The notes under the pieces are model-generated. The model was not told the origin of the DNA. It did not search any database and saw nothing but the letters and a program-made list of their open reading frames with translations. Shown here one piece after another: positions 1-5,592 of a stretch of DNA of 8,429 nucleotides (positions are counted from its first letter, which is position 1; each line of letters begins with the position of its first letter). A program made the position numbers and the translations under genes. The stretch is from Chloroflexi bacterium RBG_16_57_11 (GTDB taxonomy: Bacteria > Chloroflexota > Anaerolineae > Anaerolineales > UBA4823). The stretch lies in the NCBI GenBank assembly GCA_001795165.1, contig MGNS01000164.1, forward strand, positions 8,348-16,776, given 5' to 3'.

Positions 1-483
1 CACACCGCCGTCACTTCGCCAGATACGGATAACCTGTTCCACAGGCAGCATGCAGCTCAGCTCCAATGCCAGGTGTGCCATTCAATCACCTATACTTCGT
101 GCGACGGCTGCCATGTTGCGGTCAGCGAAACAACTGGTAAGCCGTTTTTTGAGACCGAAGCGACCTACTTCACGTTCTTGATCGGCTTGAACCCACGCCA
201 GAATGAAGATCGGCCCTATAAATATGCGCTGGTCCGCCATGTGCCTGCCTCTCCGGATAGCTATGCTTATTATGGTGAGGATTTGTTGCCGAACTTCAAC
301 ACTCTTTCCACCTGGGTCTATACAACCCCGCATAATATCCAGCTCAAGACGCCGCAGACCGAGTCTTGCCAGGCGTGTCACGGGAATACAGATATCTTCC
401 TGACGGCCGATAAGGTAGCTGAAAGTGAGCAGGAAGCCAATCAGTCCGTCATTGTGCCCGAAGTTCCTAATCCGATGCCCTAG
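1..483 (+). CDS. Multiheme c-type cytochrome, C-terminal part (5' end outside window)
   Basis: The reading frame is open from base 1 to the TAG at 481-483. An in-frame GTG at 73 is not a credible start, because it falls inside a heme motif, so the gene begins upstream of the window. The visible 160 residues hold three c-type heme motifs, CQVCH (residues 23-27 of the fragment), CDGCH (34-38) and CQACH (123-127). His14 and His17 precede the first motif, and His110 lies 13 residues before the third; these are candidate distal heme ligands. The first two hemes are packed close together, and an 84-residue heme-free stretch separates them from the third. No C-terminal membrane anchor is visible, and the tail is acidic and Pro-rich. 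Proteins with several CxxCH motifs are exported and matured outside the cytoplasm, where they carry electrons or act as multiheme reductases. The specific family cannot be told from this fragment. The co-directional neighbour is the four-rhodanese lipoprotein. Confidence 0.85.
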   Translation, partial: HTAVTSPDTDNLFHRQHAAQLQCQVCHSITYTSCDGCHVAVSETTGKPFFETEATYFTFLIGLNPRQNEDRPYKYALVRHVPASPDSYAYYGEDLLPNFNTLSTWVYTTPHNIQLKTPQTESCQACHGNTDIFLTADKVAESEQEANQSVIVPEVPNPMP

Positions 484-518
484 ATATAAGATATTAAACA
501 CCAGTAGAAAAGTCGTAG

Positions 519-537
519 GGGCGCATGGCATGCGCCC
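519..537. repeat. Short perfect inverted repeat between cytochrome and rhodanese genes
   Basis: GGGCGCATG (519-527) and CATGCGCCC (529-537) are perfect reverse complements around one central base. This gives a compact GC-rich palindrome in an otherwise AT-rich 95-base gap. It could be a weak terminator, an mRNA-processing hairpin separating two co-directional genes, or one copy of a dispersed palindromic repeat. There is no T-run after it, so a classical intrinsic terminator is not supported. Confidence 0.6.
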
Positions 538-564
538 GCAACGTTAATCGGATTTCAACCAAAT

Positions 565-570
565 AAGGAG
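565..570 (+). promoter_or_regulatory. Ribosome binding site of the rhodanese lipoprotein gene
   Basis: AAGGAG lies eight bases before the ATG at 579. It is a strong Shine-Dalgarno match that fixes the start directly ahead of the lipoprotein signal peptide. Confidence 0.85.
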
Positions 571-578
571 AAAGATAA

Positions 579-2330
579 ATGTCTAAAAAGTTCCAAATCC
601 TGTTTGCCCTGTCGATATTGCTGAGCATGATTTTGGGGGCTTGCGCGCCAGCAGCCGAGCCACCAGTAGCCACCCAGGCCGTGGTGGTCACCGAAGCGCC
701 AAGGCCGACCGAAGTTCCTCCCACTAAAGCGCCAGAGCCCACCCCTGTACCGCCTACCGAGTTGCCCCCGCCGGATTTTGCCGCTCTGATGAGCGAGGTC
801 ATTGCCTCGATCCCTGCCGATAAGGCTTATGGCACGGTAAAGGCTCCCGATCTGAACACTGCGTTGGTTGAGAAGCCGCCATTTTTACTGGATGTGCGTG
901 ATGCAGCGGAAGTCGAGAAGGATGGCTATATCAGTGGAGCGGTGAATGTTCCCGTCAAGGAACTGCTGAAGAACCTGGATATGCTACCCGGCCTGGATGA
1001 GCCGATTGTCATCTACTGCGCTTCAGGCCACCGCGGCGGTATCGCCATGTCGACGCTGAAAATGCTCGGTTACACTGATGTAAAGAACCTGGCTGGCGGT
1101 CTTGGCGCATGGATGAAAGCTGGACTGCCCACCGAGAGTGGCGCTCCGGCTGCAGCCGAAAAGATCAGCACACCGATCGTTGAGAACGAAGCCTTGTTCA
1201 CCGCGCTGGATGAGTACCTGGCCAACCTGCCCGAGGGTTTTGGCACGGTCAAGCCGGATGCTCTTAACGAAGCTCTGGCGAGTGGTGAAGCACCCTTCCT
1301 CTTGGACGCTCGCACAGCCGATGAATTCGCCAAGGACGGCTACATCGAGGGCGCAGTTAATGTCCCCTTGCAGGAGCTTCTGACCAGCCTGGATAAGCTG
1401 CCAGCCAAGGATGAGCCGATTGTGATCTATTGTGTTTCGGGTCACCGAGGTTCGGTTGCCATGACCGCGCTGAAGCTGCTGGGCTACACCGATGTGAAGA
1501 ACCTGGGCGGTGGTCTGAACGCCTGGAAAGCCGCCAAGTTCCCTGTGGAAGGCTGGGTGGATTGGACCACGGTCTGGAGCGAGTACCTGGCTGCGATGCC
1601 CGAAGGCTATTACACGGTCAAGGCCCCTGATCTGAATACCGCTCTGGCAGAGAATCCGCCTTTCCTCTTGGATGTGCGCGAAGCTGGCGAGATCGAGAAG
1701 GATGGCTTTATCAAAGATGCGGTCAATATCCCGGTGCGCGACATGCTCAAGAACCTGGATAAGCTTCCCGCCCTGGATCAACCGATTGTGATCTACTGTG
1801 CCTCGGGCCACCGCGGCGGCATGGTCATGGCTGCGCTGCAGCACCTGGGTTACACGGATGTTAAGAACCTGGCCGGTGGCCTGGGCGCCTGGAAGAAGGC
1901 CGAGCTGCCGGTTGAAATGGGCACCCCTGCCGCACCGACGGCTGGCACAGCCCCCGAAGTGGACGCCGCTCGTTTACTTGATCTGGATGCTTTCCTCTCT
2001 GCACTGCCCGAAGGCTTCTACACTGTGAAAGCACCCGATTTGCAGGCTCAGCTGGCCACCGACGCCAAGCCCGCCATCTTCGATGTCCGCACTTCTGAAG
2101 AATACGCCGGCGGTTACATCGAAAGCGCTGTGAATGTGCCCATTCAGCAGCTCCTGGCCGATATGGCCGCGCTGCCCCCGAAGGATGCAGCCATGGTCTC
2201 GCTGTGTCAGTCAGGTCATCGCGGTGCCATCGGTATGATGGCCCTGCGCATGCTGGGCTGGACGGAGATCCTCAACCTGGCCGGCGGTATGAATGCCTGG
2301 ACCGCGGCTGAGCTGCCGGTCGTCGAGTAG
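579..2330 (+). CDS. Surface lipoprotein with four tandem rhodanese (sulfurtransferase) domains
   Basis: The 583-residue product starts with a lipoprotein signal peptide: Lys3-Lys4, a hydrophobic stretch 6-18, and lipobox LGAC with the lipidated Cys at 22. A Pro/Thr/Glu-rich spacer follows (about 24-66). Four rhodanese domains come next, at about 84-186, 221-324, 344-446 and 480-583. Each has an active-site loop of form CxSGHRG, with catalytic cysteines at C147, C285, C407 and C543. Each also has the LLDVR/LLDAR/IFDVR strand, the GAVNVP-type segment and the terminal GG(L/M)xAW motif. Each domain is preceded by a short helical cap; domains 2-4 share an (L/M)PEG(F/Y) signature there. Rhodaneses pass sulfane sulfur through a cysteine persulfide; substrate and acceptor are unknown here. 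Lipidation predicts an outward-facing, membrane-tethered protein. Most rhodaneses have one or two domains, and in two-domain forms often only one is active, so four apparently active domains is unusual. The multiheme cytochrome 95 bases upstream suggests a shared extracytoplasmic sulfur or redox role (inference). Confidence 0.93.
   Translation: MSKKFQILFALSILLSMILGACAPAAEPPVATQAVVVTEAPRPTEVPPTKAPEPTPVPPTELPPPDFAALMSEVIASIPADKAYGTVKAPDLNTALVEKPPFLLDVRDAAEVEKDGYISGAVNVPVKELLKNLDMLPGLDEPIVIYCASGHRGGIAMSTLKMLGYTDVKNLAGGLGAWMKAGLPTESGAPAAAEKISTPIVENEALFTALDEYLANLPEGFGTVKPDALNEALASGEAPFLLDARTADEFAKDGYIEGAVNVPLQELLTSLDKLPAKDEPIVIYCVSGHRGSVAMTALKLLGYTDVKNLGGGLNAWKAAKFPVEGWVDWTTVWSEYLAAMPEGYYTVKAPDLNTALAENPPFLLDVREAGEIEKDGFIKDAVNIPVRDMLKNLDKLPALDQPIVIYCASGHRGGMVMAALQHLGYTDVKNLAGGLGAWKKAELPVEMGTPAAPTAGTAPEVDAARLLDLDAFLSALPEGFYTVKAPDLQAQLATDAKPAIFDVRTSEEYAGGYIESAVNVPIQQLLADMAALPPKDAAMVSLCQSGHRGAIGMMALRMLGWTEILNLAGGMNAWTAAELPVVE
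828..2327 (+). repeat. Fourfold internal repeat encoding the rhodanese domains
   Basis: The gene contains four copies of a roughly 310-base unit (about 828-1136, 1239-1550, 1608-1916 and 2016-2327), separated by variable linkers. Counted by hand, copies 1 and 3 align without gaps over 103 residues with 78 identities (about 76%). Copies 1 and 2 share about two thirds, and copy 4 is the most divergent. The segments around the active site and the GYTDVKNL block are nearly unchanged in copies 1-3. The pattern reads A-B-A'-C, pointing to duplication within the gene followed by divergence or gene conversion. Confidence 0.85.
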
Positions 2331-2358
2331 TTTACTTGTCAAGCGATTAGATCATTAG

Positions 2359-2396
2359 CAGGGGTGGGGCAGCCTGGTTGTATGGCCCCACCCCTG
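2359..2396. terminator. Hairpin after the rhodanese gene, probable terminator
   Basis: CAGGGGTGGGGC (2359-2370) pairs perfectly with GCCCCACCCCTG (2385-2396) around a 14-base loop, starting 28 bases after the stop codon at 2328-2330. The 12-bp GC-rich stem would be very stable. No run of T follows, so it may act as a Rho-assisted stop, a 3'-end stabiliser or a pause site rather than a classical intrinsic terminator. Confidence 0.6.
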
Positions 2397-2406
2397 ACTG
2401 ATTCGA

Positions 2407-2437
2407 TTGGCAGGGAAGGTGGAATCTGCTTTATAAT
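2407..2437 (+). promoter_or_regulatory. Probable sigma70-type promoter of the lysR-tpl operon
   Basis: TTGGCA (2407-2412, five of six matches to TTGACA) and a perfect TATAAT (2432-2437) are separated by 19 bases, slightly more than the usual 17. Transcription would begin near 2444 and give a leader of about 36 bases before the TTG start at 2480. The position just after the hairpin at 2359-2396 fits a fresh transcription unit. A LysR protein would be expected to bind close to here. Confidence 0.5.
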
Positions 2438-2464
2438 ATATCGCCAGGCGTTTCCTGGAGTGAT

Positions 2465-2468
2465 GGAG
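2465..2468 (+). promoter_or_regulatory. Ribosome binding site supporting a TTG start
   Basis: GGAG lies 11 bases before the TTG at 2480. No in-frame ATG or GTG lies between the promoter and the conserved helix-turn-helix, and the TTG gives the usual LysR N-terminus (MLDL, then the LNVFLAVAE segment). Confidence 0.6.
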
Positions 2469-2479
2469 CAGATACCGCT

Positions 2480-3388
2480 TTGTTAGATTTAGGCGCATTA
2501 AATGTCTTCTTAGCTGTGGCCGAGCATGGCAGTTTCAGCGAGGCTGGGCGTCGCCTGCAGCTAACCCAGCCGGCTATCAGCCAGACGATCCAAAACCTGG
2601 AGCGGAGTTTGGGGGTCGAGCTGTTTGTGCGCCACGGAAAGAGCGTGCGTCTTACCGAAGCGGGCCAGATGCTTCGCCCGATGGCCAGTGAGCTGCTCGA
2701 TGCAGCGCGCCGTGTGATGGAAACCATGGCTTCCCTGCACGGCGAAGTGATTGGCGAGCTGAATATCGGTTGCTCCACAGCCTCTCGCAAATATTTGCTC
2801 CCGGGTATGATCGCCCGTTTTCGCCAGCAATACCCCCAGGTGCGCATCAATGTGTTGGTCACCAGTCGCGAATCGGTGATCAAGCGCTTGCTGGCGGGTG
2901 AAATCCCCGTGGGAGTTAGCAGTAAGGTGTTGGAACATTACGACCTGGAGTATCAGGACTTCTATCTGGACGATGTCATCCTGATCGCACCGGCCGGTCA
3001 TCCCTGGGCACGCTATCGTCAGATTTATCCCGATGATCTGCTGGATGAGCCATTGATCCTGCGTGAGGAGGCCGCAGGTTCTCGCGAGGTCCTTATAGAT
3101 GGACTGCGGCGCTTTGATATCTCACCGGACATGCTCAAAGTGGCGATGGTATTGGGGAACGCTGAAGCGATTGAAATGGCCGTTGAAGAGGGTATCGGAG
3201 TAGCCTTCATTTCACGCCTGGCCGCTGCCCGCGGTTTGGAATTAGGCCGGATTGTTGAAGTGGCGGTTAAGGGAATGGAACTGAAGCGCAATTTATATAT
3301 CCTGCGGAATCGGCGCATCCCTCTGACGCGCGCACAATCAGAATTCTGGAACCATGTGAGCGCTTCTTCTCAGATAGTTACCGTGTAA
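2480..3388 (+). CDS. LysR-type transcriptional regulator
   Basis: This is a 302-residue protein of normal length for the family. The N-terminal winged helix-turn-helix (about 4-62) contains the typical FSEAGRRLQLTQPAISQTI segment (19-37) and the LGVELFVRHGK stretch. A linker helix follows (about 63-90). The effector-binding domain (about 92-296) has the opening GELNIGCS strand, the LLPGMIARFRQQYP helix and an LREEAAGSR segment (194-202) resembling the effector-pocket loop of the CysL/CbbR branch. The ligand cannot be predicted from sequence. The start is a TTG. The stop lies 15 bases before the tyrosine phenol-lyase gene on the same strand, so the two are probably co-transcribed and the regulator probably controls that operon. 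This is a departure from the commoner divergent LysR arrangement. Confidence 0.93.
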   Translation: MLDLGALNVFLAVAEHGSFSEAGRRLQLTQPAISQTIQNLERSLGVELFVRHGKSVRLTEAGQMLRPMASELLDAARRVMETMASLHGEVIGELNIGCSTASRKYLLPGMIARFRQQYPQVRINVLVTSRESVIKRLLAGEIPVGVSSKVLEHYDLEYQDFYLDDVILIAPAGHPWARYRQIYPDDLLDEPLILREEAAGSREVLIDGLRRFDISPDMLKVAMVLGNAEAIEMAVEEGIGVAFISRLAAARGLELGRIVEVAVKGMELKRNLYILRNRRIPLTRAQSEFWNHVSASSQIVTV

Positions 3389-3403
3389 TCCGAGGCAATC
3401 ATA

Positions 3404-4813
3404 ATGGATCAAACCCCAAAGACCTTCGGCCAGCAAGCAGGCAGGCGCTCCTGGGCGGAGCCGTGGAAAATAAAGATGGTCGAGCCGATCAAGATGACCA
3501 ATCCCGCCGACCGCCAGGAAGAGCTGGAGCGGGCCGGTTATAACACCTTCTTGCTTCGCTCGGAGTGCGTCTACATCGACTTGTTGACCGACAGCGGCAC
3601 CAGCGCCATGAGCGATCGCCAATGGGCAGGGATGATGCTGGGCGATGAAGCTTACGCCGGCAGCCGTAATTTCTACCACCTGGAAAGCGCCGTGCAGCAA
3701 TACTATGGCTATCGCTATGTGGTCCCCACTCATCAGGGACGCGGCGCCGAACACCTGCTCAGCCGGGCAGCCATCACGCCGGGGCAGTATGTGGCTGGCA
3801 ATATGTACTTCACTACCACCCGCCTGCACCAGGAGATGGCTGGCGCCACCTTCGTGGATGTGATCATCGACGAGGCCCACGATCCGGAAAACCTGCACCC
3901 ATTCAAAGGCAATGTAGACCTGAACAAGGTACAGCGCTTAATCGACCGGGTCGGCGCCGACAAGGTAGCTTATATCAGCCTTGCAGGCACGGTCAATATG
4001 GCCGGTGGGCAGCCGGTGAGTATGGGCAACGTGCGCGAATTGCGCCTCCTATGCGATCGCTATGGCATCCCAATCTACCTGGACGCCACGCGCATGGTGG
4101 AAAATGCCTTCTTCATCCAGGAGCGCGAGCCCGGCTACACCGGTAAAACGATCGCTGAAATCCTCAAAGAGTTTTGCAGCTTTACCCACGGGGCGTGGAT
4201 GAGCGCCAAGAAGGACAACCTGGTTAATATTGGCGGCTGGTTGGCGGTGAATGACTGGGATTTGTTCGAGGAATTGCGTAATATGGTGGTCATCTTCGAA
4301 GGCCTGCACACTTATGGTGGTCTGGCAGGGCGCGATATGGAAGCTATCGCCATCGGCATTGAGGAAGCTGTGCAAGACGACCACGTTCGCTCGCGGGTCG
4401 GCCAGGTGCGCTATTTGGGCGAGCTTTTGACTGCCTGGAATATCCCCATCGTCCAGCCGGTGGGCGGGCATGCCATTTTCCTGGATGCCAAGCGCTTCTA
4501 TCCACACATCCCTCAGGATCAGTTCCCGGCCCAGACCCTGGCTGCCGAGCTATACCTGGACTCGGGCATCCGCTCCATGGAGCGTGGAGTGGTCAGCGCC
4601 GGGCGCGACCCCCAAACCGGCGACCACCGGTACCCGGCCCTGGAGCTCACCCGCCTGACCATCCCACGTCGGGTTTACACCCAGGCGCACATGGATGTTG
4701 TTGCCGAAGCCGTGCAGGCTGTCTTTGAAGCAGCACCCCAAACCCGCGGTTTGAAGCTGGTCTATGAGCCAAAATATCTCCGCTTCTTCCAGGCCCGGTT
4801 TGAGCGAATTTGA
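3404..4813 (+). CDS. tpl: Tyrosine phenol-lyase (beta-tyrosinase)
   Basis: This 469-residue PLP enzyme cleaves L-tyrosine to phenol, pyruvate and ammonia in the cytoplasm. From memory of the Citrobacter freundii enzyme (456 residues), it aligns at a constant offset of 13, so it has the same core plus a 13-residue N-terminal extension. Catalytic residues are all in place: Schiff-base Lys270 (in MSAKKD), Tyr84, Arg113, Asp227, Arg230 and carboxylate-binding Arg417. The phenol-pocket residues Thr137 (YFTTTR), Arg394 (SMERG) and Phe461 (RFFQARF) match tyrosine phenol-lyase. Tryptophanase instead has Asp and Ile at the first two, so the alternative annotation tnaA is disfavoured. A GAGG at 3392-3395, eight bases before the ATG, supports the start. 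It follows the LysR gene by 15 bases. A role in tyrosine fermentation or nitrogen/pyruvate supply is inferred. The enzyme is reversible in vitro. No tyrosine permease is visible nearby. Confidence 0.94.
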   Translation: MDQTPKTFGQQAGRRSWAEPWKIKMVEPIKMTNPADRQEELERAGYNTFLLRSECVYIDLLTDSGTSAMSDRQWAGMMLGDEAYAGSRNFYHLESAVQQYYGYRYVVPTHQGRGAEHLLSRAAITPGQYVAGNMYFTTTRLHQEMAGATFVDVIIDEAHDPENLHPFKGNVDLNKVQRLIDRVGADKVAYISLAGTVNMAGGQPVSMGNVRELRLLCDRYGIPIYLDATRMVENAFFIQEREPGYTGKTIAEILKEFCSFTHGAWMSAKKDNLVNIGGWLAVNDWDLFEELRNMVVIFEGLHTYGGLAGRDMEAIAIGIEEAVQDDHVRSRVGQVRYLGELLTAWNIPIVQPVGGHAIFLDAKRFYPHIPQDQFPAQTLAAELYLDSGIRSMERGVVSAGRDPQTGDHRYPALELTRLTIPRRVYTQAHMDVVAEAVQAVFEAAPQTRGLKLVYEPKYLRFFQARFERI

Positions 4814-4848
4814 TTCGAGCGACCTGAATAATCGCTTGCGAATTGTTG

Positions 4849-4877
4849 CGTAGCCGCCATCGGCGATGGCGGCTACG
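4849..4877. terminator. Long palindrome between convergent tpl and mobA, likely bidirectional terminator
   Basis: CGTAGCCGCCATCG (4849-4862) and CGATGGCGGCTACG (4864-4877) are perfect reverse complements around a single central G. The stem is therefore up to 14 bp before allowing for a loop. It sits 35 bases after the tpl stop and 3 bases from the mobA stop, so it could end transcription from both sides. On the + strand it is followed only by a short TTT. It may instead be, or also be, a copy of a dispersed palindromic repeat. Confidence 0.65.
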
Positions 4878-4880
4878 GCT

Positions 4881-5486
4881 TTAACCGCCCTCTCTCTGTA
4901 GCGCTAATTTCTCGGCAGCCGCCAGTTCCTCCGGGGTGTTGACATTAGAAAAACACAGCAGTTCCGGCTCGAACGACTCCAGCTCTTGCTGGTCGAAGAA
5001 ATACATCCCCACCTTCGCAAACCAGGCGTCTACTCGCCACTTATCCCCTTCCAGGGCAGCCTGGATGTGTGGCAGACAGGTATCTCTTCGGTACACGGCA
5101 TGAAAAGGCTCCAGACCGCCTTGTGGTCGGGGAATAGCAATGTCCTTATTGGTGGCAAGCAGGGCCTTATGCATCGCATCGAGTAAATCGGTGCACACGA
5201 AGGGCATATCGCAGGCCACCACCGCCACCAACGGCTGGCTGGCCGAGCTCAAGGCGGTGTACAGGCCACCCAGCGCCCCGCGTCCCGGGACCAGGTCCGT
5301 GAACAGCGGCAGCCCCAGGAATCGATAAGCCTCAGGATTGTTGGTCGTCACAATCAGCTCATCAGCGATCGGGGTCAATCGATCGATGACACGCAGGATC
5401 AGCGGCCGGCCAAGGAAAGGCATCAGCGCTTTGTCCTGTCCCATGCGGCGTGATTCGCCGCCGGCTTGAATGGCTATACTCAACAT
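4881..5486 (-). CDS. mobA: Molybdenum cofactor guanylyltransferase MobA
   Basis: This 201-residue protein is of usual length. It transfers GMP from GTP to molybdopterin-Mo to make the guanine dinucleotide form used by DMSO-reductase-family enzymes such as formate dehydrogenases and nitrate reductases. The N-terminal nucleotide-binding loop reads QAGGESRRMGQDKAL (7-21), with Arg14 and Lys19 in the expected places. Further family marks are DLVPGRGALGGL (64-75), the metal-binding ACDMP (91-95), and NVNTPEE (181-187) near the C-terminus. The close relative MocA (CTP) is less likely, given the overall length and the NVNTPEEL ending. No Shine-Dalgarno lies close to the ATG; a TATAAT sits only 8 bases upstream, so the mRNA may be leaderless. 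No molybdoenzyme gene is in the window. The gene is divergent from the radical SAM gene. Confidence 0.92.
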   Translation of the reverse strand: MLSIAIQAGGESRRMGQDKALMPFLGRPLILRVIDRLTPIADELIVTTNNPEAYRFLGLPLFTDLVPGRGALGGLYTALSSASQPLVAVVACDMPFVCTDLLDAMHKALLATNKDIAIPRPQGGLEPFHAVYRRDTCLPHIQAALEGDKWRVDAWFAKVGMYFFDQQELESFEPELLCFSNVNTPEELAAAEKLALQREGG

Positions 5487-5494
5487 TAAATAAA

Positions 5495-5500
5495 ATTATA
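5495..5500 (-). promoter_or_regulatory. Candidate -10 element of mobA, implying a leaderless transcript
   Basis: On the minus strand TATAAT occupies 5500 to 5495, and the mobA ATG begins at 5486. A start of transcription about seven bases downstream of the -10 would fall at or next to the ATG. No good -35 is seen at the right distance (TATCCA at best, three matches). Confidence 0.4.
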
Positions 5501-5521
5501 TCTTTTCACTCCGAATTTGGA

Positions 5522-5527
5522 TATAAT
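5522..5527 (+). promoter_or_regulatory. Candidate -10 element of the radical SAM gene
   Basis: A perfect TATAAT on the + strand, predicting a transcript from about 5534 and a leader of about 59 bases. The expected -35 position (about 5499-5504) coincides with the divergent mobA -10, so the two promoters overlap and probably compete for polymerase. The -35 itself does not match consensus. Confidence 0.4.
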
Positions 5528-5545
5528 AGATGATAAGAAGTTTTT

Positions 5546-5577
5546 GCGGTTCGGTCGAGTTCGATCGATCCAACCGC
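5546..5577 (+). other. Potential hairpin in the 5' leader of the radical SAM gene
   Basis: GCGGTT (5546-5551) and AACCGC (5572-5577) can pair around a 20-base loop that itself contains the self-complementary GATCGATC. A U-G pair could extend the base by one. The AGGAG ribosome site (5580-5584) starts just three bases after the stem, so folding could influence translation. No known riboswitch class is recognised. Confidence 0.35.
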
Positions 5578-5592
5578 GCAGGAGTGTGAAAT

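Noticed and set aside
73..483. GTG at 73 as the start of the cytochrome gene
   Set aside because: The frame is open upstream to base 1, and the GTG encodes the Val of the first CQVCH heme motif, so it is internal.
82..531. A 149-codon minus-strand open frame over the cytochrome
   Set aside because: The + strand carries three CxxCH motifs and a continuous frame; the antisense product shows no family features.
1023..1844. A 273-codon open frame on the minus strand inside the rhodanese gene
   Set aside because: It is antisense to conserved, repeated rhodanese domains, has no ribosome site or recognisable domain, and is open because the sense strand repeats the same codon pattern.
828..2327. 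The repeats as a CRISPR array or other noncoding tandem repeat
   Set aside because: The repeat units are about 310 bases, fully coding and in one frame, and each encodes a rhodanese domain.
2431..2883. A 150-codon minus-strand open frame over the LysR promoter and N-terminus
   Set aside because: It covers the clear helix-turn-helix coding sequence and the promoter on the other strand and has no plausible domain.
3404..4813. Annotation as tryptophanase (tnaA)
   Set aside because: Thr137 and Arg394 occupy the positions that are Asp and Ile in tryptophanase, and the surrounding segments read as tyrosine phenol-lyase.
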